DNA from: an uncultured Alphaproteobacteria bacterium
Lineage (GTDB): Bacteria > Pseudomonadota > Alphaproteobacteria > Micavibrionales > Micavibrionaceae
Assembly (NCBI GenBank): GCA_937934135.1
Contig: CALHAW010000009.1
Coordinates: 1-64,000, forward strand
DNA length: 64,000 bases
Direction: 5' to 3'
Part shown: piece after piece, positions 39,586 to 48,524 of the stretch
How positions within the stretch are numbered: the stretch's first letter is position 1
Layout of the letters: the number at the start of each line of letters is the position of its first letter
Made by a program: the position numbers and the translations under genes
Notes under the pieces: generated by a model
Seen by the model: the letters and a program-made list of their open reading frames with translations, nothing else
What the model was told of the DNA's origin: nothing
Databases searched by the model: none

Positions 39586-40605
39586 ATGTCACAAAATAAC
39601 AACACACCTGCATTTGATGTGATTGCCATTGGCAATGCTTTGGTTGATGTGCTTTCCAAAACAACCGACAGCTATTTGGCAACGCAAGACGCCGAATGTG
39701 GCATGAAAAAAGGTTCTATGAACCTTGTTGATGCGCGCCGCGCGCTTGTTCTTTATGATGACATGGAGGAAAAAACCGAAATGTCTGGCGGGTCTGCGGG
39801 AAACACGATGGCGTGCCTCGCCTCCCTTGGTGGTAAAGGTGCTTATATTGGTAAAGTGGCCGATGACCGCGTGGGCAGTAAATTTGAAAAAAGCCTGCAA
39901 GATATGGGCGTAGATTTTGATGTATCGCCGCTTGTGGGGGATACTTCGACAGGGCGCTGTATGATCCTTGTCAGTGATGATGGCGACCGTACGATGAACA
40001 CGTTTTTGGGCGCGGCAGTTGAATTAACACCCGATGATATTGACGAAGAATATATCGGTAAAGGCCAAGTATTATACCTTGAAGGATATTTATATGATCA
40101 ACCCCAAGCGATGGAGGCCTTCCTCAAAGCATGCCGCGCCGCACAAACCGCAGGACGGCGTGTTGCGCTTTCACTGTCTGACCCTTTTTGTGTAGAGCGC
40201 CACCGCCAAGCGTTCAGAAACCTTGTCAATCTGCATGTTGATATTTTATTCGCTAATGCAGATGAAATAAAATCACTTTATGAAGTTGAAACAGTTGAAG
40301 AAGCCTGTGACATGGTGTCAAAAGAATGCGCCGTGGCCGCCATCACCTGCGCCGAAAAAGGATCTATCATCATCAATAGCGGTGCAAGAACCGAAGTAAA
40401 TGCCGAACCTGTCGAAAATGTTGTTGATACAACAGGTGCAGGCGATGCGTACGCCGCAGGGTTTCTTTTTGGCTTTACCCAAGGAAAAGACATGGCCGAA
40501 TGCGGGCGCATTGGATCGATTGCCGCCGCAGAAGTGATCAGTCATATGGGTCCACGCCCCGAAGTCAGCCTGTCTGAATTGGTTAATCAAAAGAAAGCGG
40601 CATGA
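39586..40605 (+). CDS. Adenosine kinase-type PfkB family sugar kinase
   Basis: The 339-residue protein has the PfkB fold with FDVIAIGNALVDVLSKT at the start, the GGSAGNTMACLASLGGKGAYIGKV segment written across residues 66-89, and the ATP/anion motif DTTGAGDAYAAGFLFG near residue 283 with the catalytic Asp. The alignment pattern is that of alphaproteobacterial adenosine kinases (adenosine to AMP). Other nucleosides are possible. AAGGAT precedes the ATG. The stop overlaps the start of the next gene by 4 nt (ATGA), so a periplasmic binding protein is translationally coupled to it. Confidence 0.85.
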   Translation: MSQNNNTPAFDVIAIGNALVDVLSKTTDSYLATQDAECGMKKGSMNLVDARRALVLYDDMEEKTEMSGGSAGNTMACLASLGGKGAYIGKVADDRVGSKFEKSLQDMGVDFDVSPLVGDTSTGRCMILVSDDGDRTMNTFLGAAVELTPDDIDEEYIGKGQVLYLEGYLYDQPQAMEAFLKACRAAQTAGRRVALSLSDPFCVERHRQAFRNLVNLHVDILFANADEIKSLYEVETVEEACDMVSKECAVAAITCAEKGSIIINSGARTEVNAEPVENVVDTTGAGDAYAAGFLFGFTQGKDMAECGRIGSIAAAEVISHMGPRPEVSLSELVNQKKAA

Positions 40606-42284
40606 GGCTTCTCTTTCTCAGCGTCATTTTACTTTCCTTTCCCGCCTTCGCGGCAGAGCAATATGGGATTTCGATGGTGGGAACACCCAAATATGGCGCC
40701 AATGACACACATTTAGATTATGCCAACCCTGATGCGCCCAAGGGCGGTGTATTAAAGCAATCTGCCACAGGAAGCTTTGACACGCTCAACCCCTTCAATA
40801 TTAAAGGGAATACGGCGCAAGGAATTAATTTAACCACAGACCGCTTGATGGCGCGGGTGTGGGATGAACCTTTCGCGCTCTACCCCCTGATTGCGCAGCG
40901 TATTGATGTTCCTGATAACAGGTCAGAAATAACATTTTACCTCAACCCAAAGGCACGTTTTCATGATGGTTCACCCGTTACGGCCGATGACGTGTTGTTT
41001 ACTTATGAAACATTAAAAGAAAAAGGGCGCCCCAACCAACGCCGTATTTATAAATTGGCAACCGCCATTAAAATAAATGACCATACTGTGACATTTAAAT
41101 TGGGCGAAGGGCATGATCGTGAAACGGTGATGATTTTTGGCCTTATGCCTGTATTGTCCAAAGCATATTGGCAAGATAAGGAGTTTAATAAAACAACGCT
41201 TGAGGCCCCTCTTGGCAATGGCCCTTACATAATAAAATCTGCCGAAGCGGGGAAAAACATTACCTATGAACGCGTGAAAGATTATTGGGCGCAAGACCTT
41301 TTGACTAATAAAGGCCATCATAATTTTGATAAAATTATCTATGAATATTACCGCGATGATACGGTCGCCCTTGAAAGTTTTAAAAAAGGTGATCTGAGCA
41401 TTCGGCGGGAATGGAACGCCGGTAAGTGGCATTCAAATTATAAAAACACAGACGCAACCCTTGAAAAAATTGAACATGGCCGCGCCGAAAAAGTACGCGG
41501 ATTTATTTTCAACACACGCCGCGCACCATTTGATAACATTCAAGTCCGCCAAGCGCTTAATTTATTTTTTGATTTTGACTGGGTGAATAAAAATTTATTC
41601 TATGGCGCGTATAAACAAGTAAATAGTTTTTATCCCAATACTTATTTATCCCGCGATATTTCCATTACCGACAGTATCAACCACCGCGCAAAATTAAAAC
41701 AAGGGAACGCGCTTCTTAATCAAGCCGGATGGATCATCAAAGATGGCAAACGCATCCACCAAGAAAGCGGTGCGGAAATGACGTTTGATATCCTGCTCGA
41801 TAATCCGTCTGATGAAAAAATCGCCCTCGCCCTGACACGCTCCCTCAAAAAAATGGGTATTCATGCCACGGTTCGTGTCCTCGATAGCGCCGCATACCGC
41901 GCGCGGCTGAATGACTATGATTTTGATATGACACTACATTATTGGCACTCCACCCTTTCCCCTGGGACAGAACAATATCTCTACTGGAGCTGTGAAGCCG
42001 CAAAAACACCCGCGCAATGGAATTATGCCGGTATTTGCGATTCAGACATTGATAACCTCGCCAAGGCGATACCCACGGCAAAAACACGCGAAGAACTCAT
42101 CCAAAATACGCAAAAATTGGATCAAACATTATGGGATCAGGCCTTAATGATACCGCTTTACTACAACCCCCAAGATTATGTTGCCTATTGGAAACCGCTT
42201 AAACGCCCCGAAACAACGCCGCTTTATGGCATGGTGATTGAAACATGGTGGATGGATCAGGGGGAAGCGGACAAGAAGGATTGA
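40602..42284 (+). CDS. ABC transporter substrate-binding protein, family 5 (YejA-like)
   Basis: The 560-residue protein begins with a signal peptide (MRLLFLSVILLSFPAFA, cut near AFA-AE) and has the family 5 oligopeptide-binding pattern: LDYANPDAPKGGVLKQSATGSFDTLNPF written over residues 39-66, ARFHDGSPVTADDVLFTYETLK, then the hinge region with RGFIFNTRRAPFDNIQVRQALN. It resembles YejA, which feeds microcin C and oligopeptides to the YejBEF importer. No permease or ATPase gene is in the window, so it must use a transporter encoded elsewhere. The ATGA overlap with adenosine kinase gives a two-gene operon. Confidence 0.88.
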   Translation: MRLLFLSVILLSFPAFAAEQYGISMVGTPKYGANDTHLDYANPDAPKGGVLKQSATGSFDTLNPFNIKGNTAQGINLTTDRLMARVWDEPFALYPLIAQRIDVPDNRSEITFYLNPKARFHDGSPVTADDVLFTYETLKEKGRPNQRRIYKLATAIKINDHTVTFKLGEGHDRETVMIFGLMPVLSKAYWQDKEFNKTTLEAPLGNGPYIIKSAEAGKNITYERVKDYWAQDLLTNKGHHNFDKIIYEYYRDDTVALESFKKGDLSIRREWNAGKWHSNYKNTDATLEKIEHGRAEKVRGFIFNTRRAPFDNIQVRQALNLFFDFDWVNKNLFYGAYKQVNSFYPNTYLSRDISITDSINHRAKLKQGNALLNQAGWIIKDGKRIHQESGAEMTFDILLDNPSDEKIALALTRSLKKMGIHATVRVLDSAAYRARLNDYDFDMTLHYWHSTLSPGTEQYLYWSCEAAKTPAQWNYAGICDSDIDNLAKAIPTAKTREELIQNTQKLDQTLWDQALMIPLYYNPQDYVAYWKPLKRPETTPLYGMVIETWWMDQGEADKKD

Positions 42285-42329
42285 GGGTTTACCCCGCTTC
42301 GCGTATTCTGGATCTATATTGATTCATAA

Positions 42330-42920
42330 ATGGACGCTTTCTCTATGACTTCGACAATATTGATTAAAAACTCTCTGCTTCTGGCTTCCTGTTTTTCTGT
42401 GGGCATTCTTGCCGCCTGCGGTACATTGCCAAGCCAAACACCCAATCTGGAAGATGCAAAATTCTGGCAGAGAAAAAGCGCCAGCTCCGCCCTTTACCTA
42501 CGCGGCCCTAAGGCACAGCAAATGCTCCACCAAGATATCTCGCGTTGCGTAACAGATATCCGTGAGCTTGAAAATTTAGGGGAAATTCGCCGCGCCATTC
42601 CAACAACATATAATAGCGGTAATAACATCGAAACAAGCAGCCCATCAAAACGGGAATTAGACCGGTATGACACACCCCAACGCGATGGATATCTTTATGC
42701 GGAACATATGGATTACCATGATTTTGAAACATGTATGTACGCCAAAGGGTGGGAACGCGTGGAATATCTACCCGCAAGTGCCGCAGACCAAGCGCGTCAA
42801 AATTATTTAGACCGTGCCAGCAATAAAAGTAAGAAATCATCTGGTCAAAGCCGTGAAAACGTCACAACCTTGCACCCCAAAGATCAAAATCCAAAACCGT
42901 ATGCAAACTTAAATCAGTAA
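42330..42920 (+). CDS. Predicted lipoprotein (hypothetical)
   Basis: The 196-residue product carries a lipoprotein signal ending in LAAC. An ATG at 42345 gives a more compact signal (MTSTILIKNSLLLASC...), so the first five residues may not be translated. The mature part is hydrophilic, with helical segments (APQ-rich KAQQMLHQDISRCVTDIREL), two more cysteines and a low-complexity Lys/Ser/Gln tail. The WERVEYLPA segment after CMYAKG looks like a small conserved domain of alphaproteobacterial lipoproteins, but I cannot name it. No ribosome binding site is evident. It stands alone, 46 nt after the binding-protein gene. Confidence 0.65.
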   Translation: MDAFSMTSTILIKNSLLLASCFSVGILAACGTLPSQTPNLEDAKFWQRKSASSALYLRGPKAQQMLHQDISRCVTDIRELENLGEIRRAIPTTYNSGNNIETSSPSKRELDRYDTPQRDGYLYAEHMDYHDFETCMYAKGWERVEYLPASAADQARQNYLDRASNKSKKSSGQSRENVTTLHPKDQNPKPYANLNQ

Positions 42921-42968
42921 GGTTTTGATTTTTATTGCATCATGACGGCAGTAAAACTAACATAACGC

Positions 42969-43757
42969 ATGCCGAACCCTTTTTATGTTCCTTTAAAAAA
43001 CCGTGGCCTTATTCATATTGAAGGGGAAGACCGGGTTGAGTTCCTTCAGGGGCTAATCACCAATGATGTGTCTAAATTAAAAGAACAGCGCATTCAATAT
43101 TCTTGCCTGCTGACACCGCAGGGGAAATTCCTACATGATTTCTTCCTTCATTGGGGGGATGGCTTTATCCTTATAGATTGCGAAGGTGGTTTTCGTGCCG
43201 AAGAATTATTCGTGCGTTTGAATAAACACCGCTTACGGTCAAAAGTGACATTATCGCTTGAAAAAGAAAGCCCCGTTTATGCCATTATGGGGGGAGAGCA
43301 TGAGAGTGCCTTGGCAGACCCGCGTCACTTTGCCCTTGGGGCGCGCAGCTTTGAAAAACCTAATACATTTCCCCATGAAGATTTTGATGAATGGGATAAA
43401 CAGCGTATCATCCTTGGCATTCCTGACGGCAGTCGTGACTTAGAGGTTGAACGCTCAACCCTTCTTGAATGTAATATAGACCATTTTAACGCGATTGATT
43501 GGGATAAGGGCTGTTATATGGGGCAGGAACTCACCGCCCGTATGAAATACCGCAATTTGGGGAAGAAACATTTGCAAGTAATAAAATTTACCGCCATGGC
43601 CGCCCCCGCCCCGTTCCAAGATATTGAGATAAACGGTAAGGTTATTGGCAATATGCGTTCATCCTCTGGTGATATAGGATTAGCGATCATTAAAGATGAT
43701 GCGTTGGAAGCCATACAAAATGACACATCCGCGCCGCTCCATCTTTTGGGCGCGTAA
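42969..43757 (+). CDS. ygfZ: Folate-binding protein YgfZ (Fe-S cluster maintenance)
   Basis: YgfZ is a tetrahydrofolate-binding GcvT-fold protein that supports repair or assembly of Fe-S clusters in enzymes such as MiaB. The 262-residue protein has the N-terminal RGLIHIEGEDRVEFLQGLITNDV segment across residues 12-34 and the signature DKGCYMGQELTARMKYR (about 178-194) with its conserved cysteine. The C-terminal barrel is short but present. It converges with the TRIC channel gene with 6 nt between stop codons. Confidence 0.9.
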   Translation: MPNPFYVPLKNRGLIHIEGEDRVEFLQGLITNDVSKLKEQRIQYSCLLTPQGKFLHDFFLHWGDGFILIDCEGGFRAEELFVRLNKHRLRSKVTLSLEKESPVYAIMGGEHESALADPRHFALGARSFEKPNTFPHEDFDEWDKQRIILGIPDGSRDLEVERSTLLECNIDHFNAIDWDKGCYMGQELTARMKYRNLGKKHLQVIKFTAMAAPAPFQDIEINGKVIGNMRSSSGDIGLAIIKDDALEAIQNDTSAPLHLLGA

Positions 43758-43763
43758 ACATCT

Positions 43764-44375
43764 TCATTTTAAAACAGGTAAACGCCAACGATAGCGATAG
43801 GCAATAAGACGTATAAACAGCCCCAAAATAAACACGCAAGAAAGCGTGATTTTGTTAATTTCATCAAATTCAGACAATCCCCAAACACTCACACCAATTA
43901 AAATGGCAACAGAGCCATAAAAACCACTTTTAAAAATAATCGGGACGTCATTGAGCAGAATATCACGAATAATACCGCCCCCCACCGCCGTCACAAAGGC
44001 AAGGAAGATCACACCAAAAAAGCTTAAGCTATGTTCTAATCCAATAAGCGCACCGCTAATGCTAAAGGCAACAAGGCCGAGCGTATCACTTAAGATGAAA
44101 AAGCGTTGTTTCTCAATATCAATATTTTTTAAGTAATGCAAAAGACAGCCGAGAATAAAAACAGACAGCACAATAATAAAAGCCGTCAAATCCATCAATA
44201 CACGCGGCGTCACACCAATTAAAACATCACGGATAATACCGCCGCCGTTGGCCGTGATAAAGGCAATGATGAAAACGCCCATAATATCCAGATGCTTTCG
44301 CACAGATAGCAAAAACCCACTAAGCGCAAATGCCGCACCCCCAATAAGCGCCGACCAATCAATAAGTAATTCCAT
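43764..44375 (-). CDS. Trimeric intracellular cation (TRIC) channel family protein
   Basis: The 203-residue protein has seven predicted membrane segments built as two repeats, each with a glycine-rich kink: TANGGGIIRDVLIGVTP in the first and TAVGGGIIRDILLNDVP in the second. This is the UPF0126/TRIC pattern. Prokaryotic TRIC proteins form trimeric monovalent-cation channels. The gene begins 7 nt after the ppdK stop on the same strand. A CATAAT box overlapping that stop ends 6 nt before the ATG, but the -35 is weak, so read-through from ppdK is at least as likely. Confidence 0.9.
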   Translation of the reverse strand: MELLIDWSALIGGAAFALSGFLLSVRKHLDIMGVFIIAFITANGGGIIRDVLIGVTPRVLMDLTAFIIVLSVFILGCLLHYLKNIDIEKQRFFILSDTLGLVAFSISGALIGLEHSLSFFGVIFLAFVTAVGGGIIRDILLNDVPIIFKSGFYGSVAILIGVSVWGLSEFDEINKITLSCVFILGLFIRLIAYRYRWRLPVLK

Positions 44376-44382
44376 AGGAATA

Positions 44383-47067
44383 TTATGCCGCTTTTTTCGC
44401 GGTCATATTAACCGCTTTAGGCTTTTTTCCTTGTTTCAATGCCTCCTGCGCGGCGGCTAATCTTGCGATGGGTACGCGGTATGGGGAACACGAAACATAA
44501 TCTAAACCACATGCTTCGAAAAATGCGATAGAGGCAGGGTCACCACCATGTTCACCACAAACGCCGAGCTTAATGTCCTCGCGGGCGGAACGTCCCCGTT
44601 GGCAGGCCATATCAACCAGTTGGCCTACGCCATTTTTATCGAGCGTTTGGAAAGGATCTTTTTCAAGAACCCCTTGCTCCACATAGTCAGGTAAGAATTT
44701 GGACGCGTCATCGCGGCTCATCCCCATGGTGGTTTGCGTTAGATCATTTGTACCAAAGCTGAAAAACTCTGCTTCGGTGGCAATGTCATCGGCCATCAAG
44801 GCAGCACGTGGCATTTCGATCATAGTGCCAACCATATAGTCAACTTTCTTCCCTTTTTCGGCAAAGACCGCTTCGGCCTGTTCAATCACAATATCTTTTA
44901 GGATTTTCAATTCTTGTTTACCAATAATAAGCGGGATCATCACTTCGGGAATTGCGTTGGTTTCAACGGCGGCCTCAAATATCGCCCGCGCTTGCATCGC
45001 ACAAATTTCAGGGAAGGTGATCGCCAAGCGACATCCACGATGCCCCAGCATGGGGTTTGATTCATGCAATTCGCTCTGACGGCGAGCAACGAAAGCCGTG
45101 TCCAGCCCAGCTACTTTTGTGAAATTCGCTATGTCTGCTTCGCCATGCGGTAAAAATTCATGCAAAGGCGGATCAAGCAAGCGGATTGTCACAGGCAAAC
45201 CGCCCATAATTTGGAACAGCTCGATAAAATCACTGCGTTGTGCAGGCAATAATTTGGCTAGCGCGTCTTCACGACCCGCTTTGTCAGTCGCAAAAATCAT
45301 TTCACGCACATGTTGAATACGGTCCGGGTCAAAGAACATATGTTCTGTACGGCAAAGGCCAATCCCCTCTGCGCCAAAATCAATCGCAGTTTGTGCATCC
45401 AATGGCGTTTCTGCATTGGTACGGATTTTCATGCGGCGTATTTCATCCGCCCATCCCATCACGGTGGAAAAATCACCAGAAAGCTCTGGTTTAATCGTTT
45501 CAACTTCACCAATCATCACTTCACCCGTTGATCCATCAATCGTCAGGATATCGCCTTCTTTCACAACCATGTCACCAACGCTTAATGTTTTAGATTTGTA
45601 ATCAATGGCAATCCCGCCCGCACCCGCAACACAGGCACGCCCCATGCCCCGCGCCACAACCGCCGCATGGGACGTCATACCGCCGCGTGACGTTAAAATA
45701 CCCGCCGCGGCGTGCATACCATGAATATCTTCTGGTGATGTTTCCGTACGGCATAACATGACCTGTTCGCCTGCATTTGCGCGTGCTTCGGCTTCATCCG
45801 CCGTAAACACAACAGTCCCAGACGCCGCACCAGGGGATGCGGGTAAGCCTTTCGATAAAATATTTTTTGTCGCATTTGGGTCAAGTGTTGGGTGTAAAAG
45901 CTGATCCAGCGCGGCGGGTTCAAGGCGCAGCAATGCTTCTTCTTTTGTAATAAGCCCTTCATTCACCATATCAACGGCAATTTTTAGCGCCGCCGCCGCT
46001 GTCCGTTTACCAGAACGGGTTTGCAGCATAAATAAATTTCCCTGTTGGACGGTAAATTCAATATCTTGCATATCCTTATAATGGCCTTCTAATTTCAAAC
46101 GCACATCATTTAATTGATTGAAAACCTCGGGCATGACTTCTTCCATTGATGGAAGATCACTGCCTTCTTTTTCTTTCCCTTGAATGGTTAAGGATTGCGG
46201 CGTGCGGATACCCGCCACCACATCTTCGCCTTGCGCATTCACAAGATATTCACCGTAAAAGAAATCTTCACCCGTTGACGGGTCACGGGTAAAGGCAACG
46301 CCCGTCGCGCAATCATCACCCATATTTCCAAACACCATTGATTGAACATTCACAGCGGTTCCCCAACTGGCCGGAATATCATTAATTGTTCTGTATGTGA
46401 CGGCGCGCGGCACCATCCATGAGCTAAATACGGCGCCAATAGCGCCCCATAGCTGTTCTTGTGGGTCTTCTGGGAAAGGCTTACCCAGTTGCTTTTGCAC
46501 TATTTCTTTATAGCGGGCGACAACAATTTTCCATCCTTCGGCGGTAATGTCTGTATCTTCGGTCACATCCATATCGCGTTTATGTTGTTCCATGATATCT
46601 TCAAAATCATGATGTTCCATGCCCATCACAACATCCGCATACATTTGGATAAAACGGCGATATGAATCCCATGCAAAGCGCTCATCCCCTGATTTACTCA
46701 CTAACCCCTCAACGGTTGTGTCATTCAGACCAAGGTTAAGCACCGTATCCATCATACCCGGCATCGAAACCCGTGCGCCAGAGCGCACAGAAACCAGCAA
46801 CGGATTCTCTGCATCACCAAATTTCATATCCATTTGGCTTTCAATCGCCGCCAATGCAACGGCGACTTGATCCTTTAACGCATCAGGGTAATTATTTTCA
46901 TTTTCGTAAAAGGCGGTACAAACCTCTGTCGTGATGGTGAACCCTGGAGGAACGGGCAGTCCGAGAGAGGACATTTCGGCCAAATTCGCGCCCTTACCGC
47001 CCAATAAATTCTTCATATCGGCTTTGCCGTCTGTCTGTTTACCGAAGCTGTACACCCATTTAGTCAT
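44383..47067 (-). CDS. ppdK: Pyruvate, phosphate dikinase
   Basis: PpdK interconverts pyruvate, ATP and phosphate with phosphoenolpyruvate, AMP and pyrophosphate. The 894-residue protein has the N-terminal ATP-grasp domain (LLGGKGANLAEMSSLGLPVPPGFTI across residues 22-46), the swivelling phosphohistidine domain GGMTSHAAVVARGMGRACV (about 452-470) with the catalytic His, and the C-terminal PEP/pyruvate barrel with the terminal GVCGEHGGDP cysteine. No regulatory extension is present. With maeB it allows gluconeogenic flow from C4 acids. Confidence 0.95.
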   Translation of the reverse strand: MTKWVYSFGKQTDGKADMKNLLGGKGANLAEMSSLGLPVPPGFTITTEVCTAFYENENNYPDALKDQVAVALAAIESQMDMKFGDAENPLLVSVRSGARVSMPGMMDTVLNLGLNDTTVEGLVSKSGDERFAWDSYRRFIQMYADVVMGMEHHDFEDIMEQHKRDMDVTEDTDITAEGWKIVVARYKEIVQKQLGKPFPEDPQEQLWGAIGAVFSSWMVPRAVTYRTINDIPASWGTAVNVQSMVFGNMGDDCATGVAFTRDPSTGEDFFYGEYLVNAQGEDVVAGIRTPQSLTIQGKEKEGSDLPSMEEVMPEVFNQLNDVRLKLEGHYKDMQDIEFTVQQGNLFMLQTRSGKRTAAAALKIAVDMVNEGLITKEEALLRLEPAALDQLLHPTLDPNATKNILSKGLPASPGAASGTVVFTADEAEARANAGEQVMLCRTETSPEDIHGMHAAAGILTSRGGMTSHAAVVARGMGRACVAGAGGIAIDYKSKTLSVGDMVVKEGDILTIDGSTGEVMIGEVETIKPELSGDFSTVMGWADEIRRMKIRTNAETPLDAQTAIDFGAEGIGLCRTEHMFFDPDRIQHVREMIFATDKAGREDALAKLLPAQRSDFIELFQIMGGLPVTIRLLDPPLHEFLPHGEADIANFTKVAGLDTAFVARRQSELHESNPMLGHRGCRLAITFPEICAMQARAIFEAAVETNAIPEVMIPLIIGKQELKILKDIVIEQAEAVFAEKGKKVDYMVGTMIEMPRAALMADDIATEAEFFSFGTNDLTQTTMGMSRDDASKFLPDYVEQGVLEKDPFQTLDKNGVGQLVDMACQRGRSAREDIKLGVCGEHGGDPASIAFFEACGLDYVSCSPYRVPIARLAAAQEALKQGKKPKAVNMTAKKAA

Positions 47068-47173
47068 AAGAACACCCTTTTACGCTAATGTTTAAAGTTG
47101 GAATATCCCTGAATTTAGCCATTTTTCCGCAAAAATCTAGAGTAAAATGTTGTTTTAACCCCAAAGAATATAA

Positions 47174-47202
47174 TTGACATAATAAATAATGCATGTTAAC
47201 AA
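47174..47202 (+). promoter_or_regulatory. TTGACATAA promoter of the 47210 orphan (leaderless)
   Basis: TTGACA (47174-47179), a 17-nt spacer and TAACAA (47197-47202) end 7 nt before the ATG at 47210. The -35 is extended as TTGACATAA. Confidence 0.6.
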
Positions 47203-47209
47203 TTAAACG

Positions 47210-47554
47210 ATGAAATCAAATATTATTAGCATGCTGAAACAAGATGGTTATTCGGGAAACACTGATCTAACCAATAGCTTCTCTAACGCTATACATATAT
47301 TTGAAGGGTATAAATATTTTCAACTTCAAATCAATCAAGTCCCTGTAAATTACAGAAACTCTGCTCGTTTAGGAGGAAAAAGTGAAAACAGAACTTTTTC
47401 TCAAGCTAATTTAGACTTCAAACATGCTATCCAAGATTCTTACAATAAATTAATAAGCACCTGTAAGAAACACCCTTCAACAGCAGGACAGAGTGCCCTC
47501 ATGAACTTTCAAGTCACATACGACGCAGAAGTTAAAATGTTACGAAATTTTTAA
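47210..47554 (+). CDS. Hypothetical protein (orphan, 114 aa)
   Basis: No family is recognised. The 114-residue product begins MKSNIISMLKQDGYSGNTDL, is basic and rich in Asn, Ser and aromatic residues, and has a helical C-terminal half (LDFKHAIQDSYNKLISTCKK). No signal peptide or membrane segment is seen. The start is supported by a TTGACATAA-type promoter ending 7 nt upstream, with no Shine-Dalgarno sequence. The 3' end overlaps the GNAT gene on the opposite strand by 23 nt. AT-rich composition and lone position between ppdK and the GNAT gene suggest an acquired orphan. Confidence 0.55.
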   Translation: MKSNIISMLKQDGYSGNTDLTNSFSNAIHIFEGYKYFQLQINQVPVNYRNSARLGGKSENRTFSQANLDFKHAIQDSYNKLISTCKKHPSTAGQSALMNFQVTYDAEVKMLRNF

Positions 47555-48032
47555 CCATCATCAGGCATAAATCATCATCAAGGGGATAAGCACGACCCGT
47601 TTCGGTAAAGGCGCGGTCATAGGTCACGCCATTTCCATCGGGGATATACCCCAATTTACAATAAAGGCGTTGCGCCGCGCCGTATTCTTTGGTCAGACCC
47701 ACTGAAATGCCCATATGCTCTGCGCCTTGGTCTTGGGCAATCTGTTCAAACGCGGTAATAAGCGCCGTTGCAATTCCTTGCTCACGCCTATCAGAAATGA
47801 CGTTTAAATCTTGGATTTCTGGGATATCCAGCTTTTGATACAAGCTATATTTAGGGTTAAAATTTAAAACACCAAATCCAACGGCTTGTTTGTCTTGCTC
47901 TGCAATTAAGACGAAACATTCTTTCGCAAACAAGGCCTCAAAATACCCCGCATCCTGCTTACCAAGCTGATCATAGAGCGCATAAAGCACGGGGATATCC
48001 TCTTCAGTGGCTTGGTTAATGTCAAATTCCAT
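47532..48032 (-). CDS. GNAT family N-acetyltransferase
   Basis: The 166-residue protein has the GNAT fold, with an N-terminal strand and helix (DINQATEEDIPVLYALYDQLG), a central beta sheet including AVGFGVLNFNPKYSLYQ, the acetyl-CoA motif SDRREQGIATALITAFEQIA (about 97-116) and the SVGLTKEYGAAQRLYCKLGY motif B. Substrate unknown. It starts 2 nt after the DUF2147 gene stop, so it belongs to a trmN6-like / DUF2147 / GNAT unit. Its 3' end overlaps the 47210 orphan. Confidence 0.87.
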   Translation of the reverse strand: MEFDINQATEEDIPVLYALYDQLGKQDAGYFEALFAKECFVLIAEQDKQAVGFGVLNFNPKYSLYQKLDIPEIQDLNVISDRREQGIATALITAFEQIAQDQGAEHMGISVGLTKEYGAAQRLYCKLGYIPDGNGVTYDRAFTETGRAYPLDDDLCLMMVKNFVTF

Positions 48033-48034
48033 TA

Positions 48035-48493
48035 TTAACGTGCTTTACATTTTGGGTAATCTTTGGCGCTCACCCGCGTCCATTTTTGTGATTTTCCAAA
48101 AAGTGAAACACCAATATATCCACGAACTGTTAACACATCCTGCGCCTTCATTTTTAATGACGCATTATAAATATCCCCTTCATCCGCTTTATAAATATGC
48201 CCCCCTTCATAATTGTTAGAATCAGAACGCGTTTGCGTTAACCCTTGAACAATTTGTAATCCGCATATGGGTTGACCGCGCAGGCTTTCTTCTGGGTTTT
48301 TCGTATCAGACTGCATACCACCTTCGATGATCCAATGAATATTCCCGCATAACGCATCACCACAAGATTTGATTGCAATGACGGCGCGTTTATTCTGTGT
48401 CAACCACAACCCCGTTGGATCAAATACAGCCTTACTTTCCGCCAATGCCGGCGTTATTCCCAAGACCATAAATAGTAAAAATAATTTTTTCAT
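48035..48493 (-). CDS. DUF2147 family secreted protein
   Basis: The 152-residue protein begins with a signal peptide (MKKLFLLFMVLGITPALA, cut after ALA) and follows the DUF2147 pattern: DPTGLWLTQNKRAVIAIKSCGDALCGNI over residues 26-53, GQPICGLQIVQGL, and GGHIYKADEGDIYNASL with RGYIGVSLFGKSQKWTRV at the end. Family members are beta-barrel-like periplasmic proteins of unknown function. The two cysteines in SCGDALCG probably bond. AGGAGAG precedes the ATG. Confidence 0.88.
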   Translation of the reverse strand: MKKLFLLFMVLGITPALAESKAVFDPTGLWLTQNKRAVIAIKSCGDALCGNIHWIIEGGMQSDTKNPEESLRGQPICGLQIVQGLTQTRSDSNNYEGGHIYKADEGDIYNASLKMKAQDVLTVRGYIGVSLFGKSQKWTRVSAKDYPKCKAR

Positions 48494-48524
48494 TTTCTTT
48501 CTCTCCTGTTTTAAAGCAACCTTA

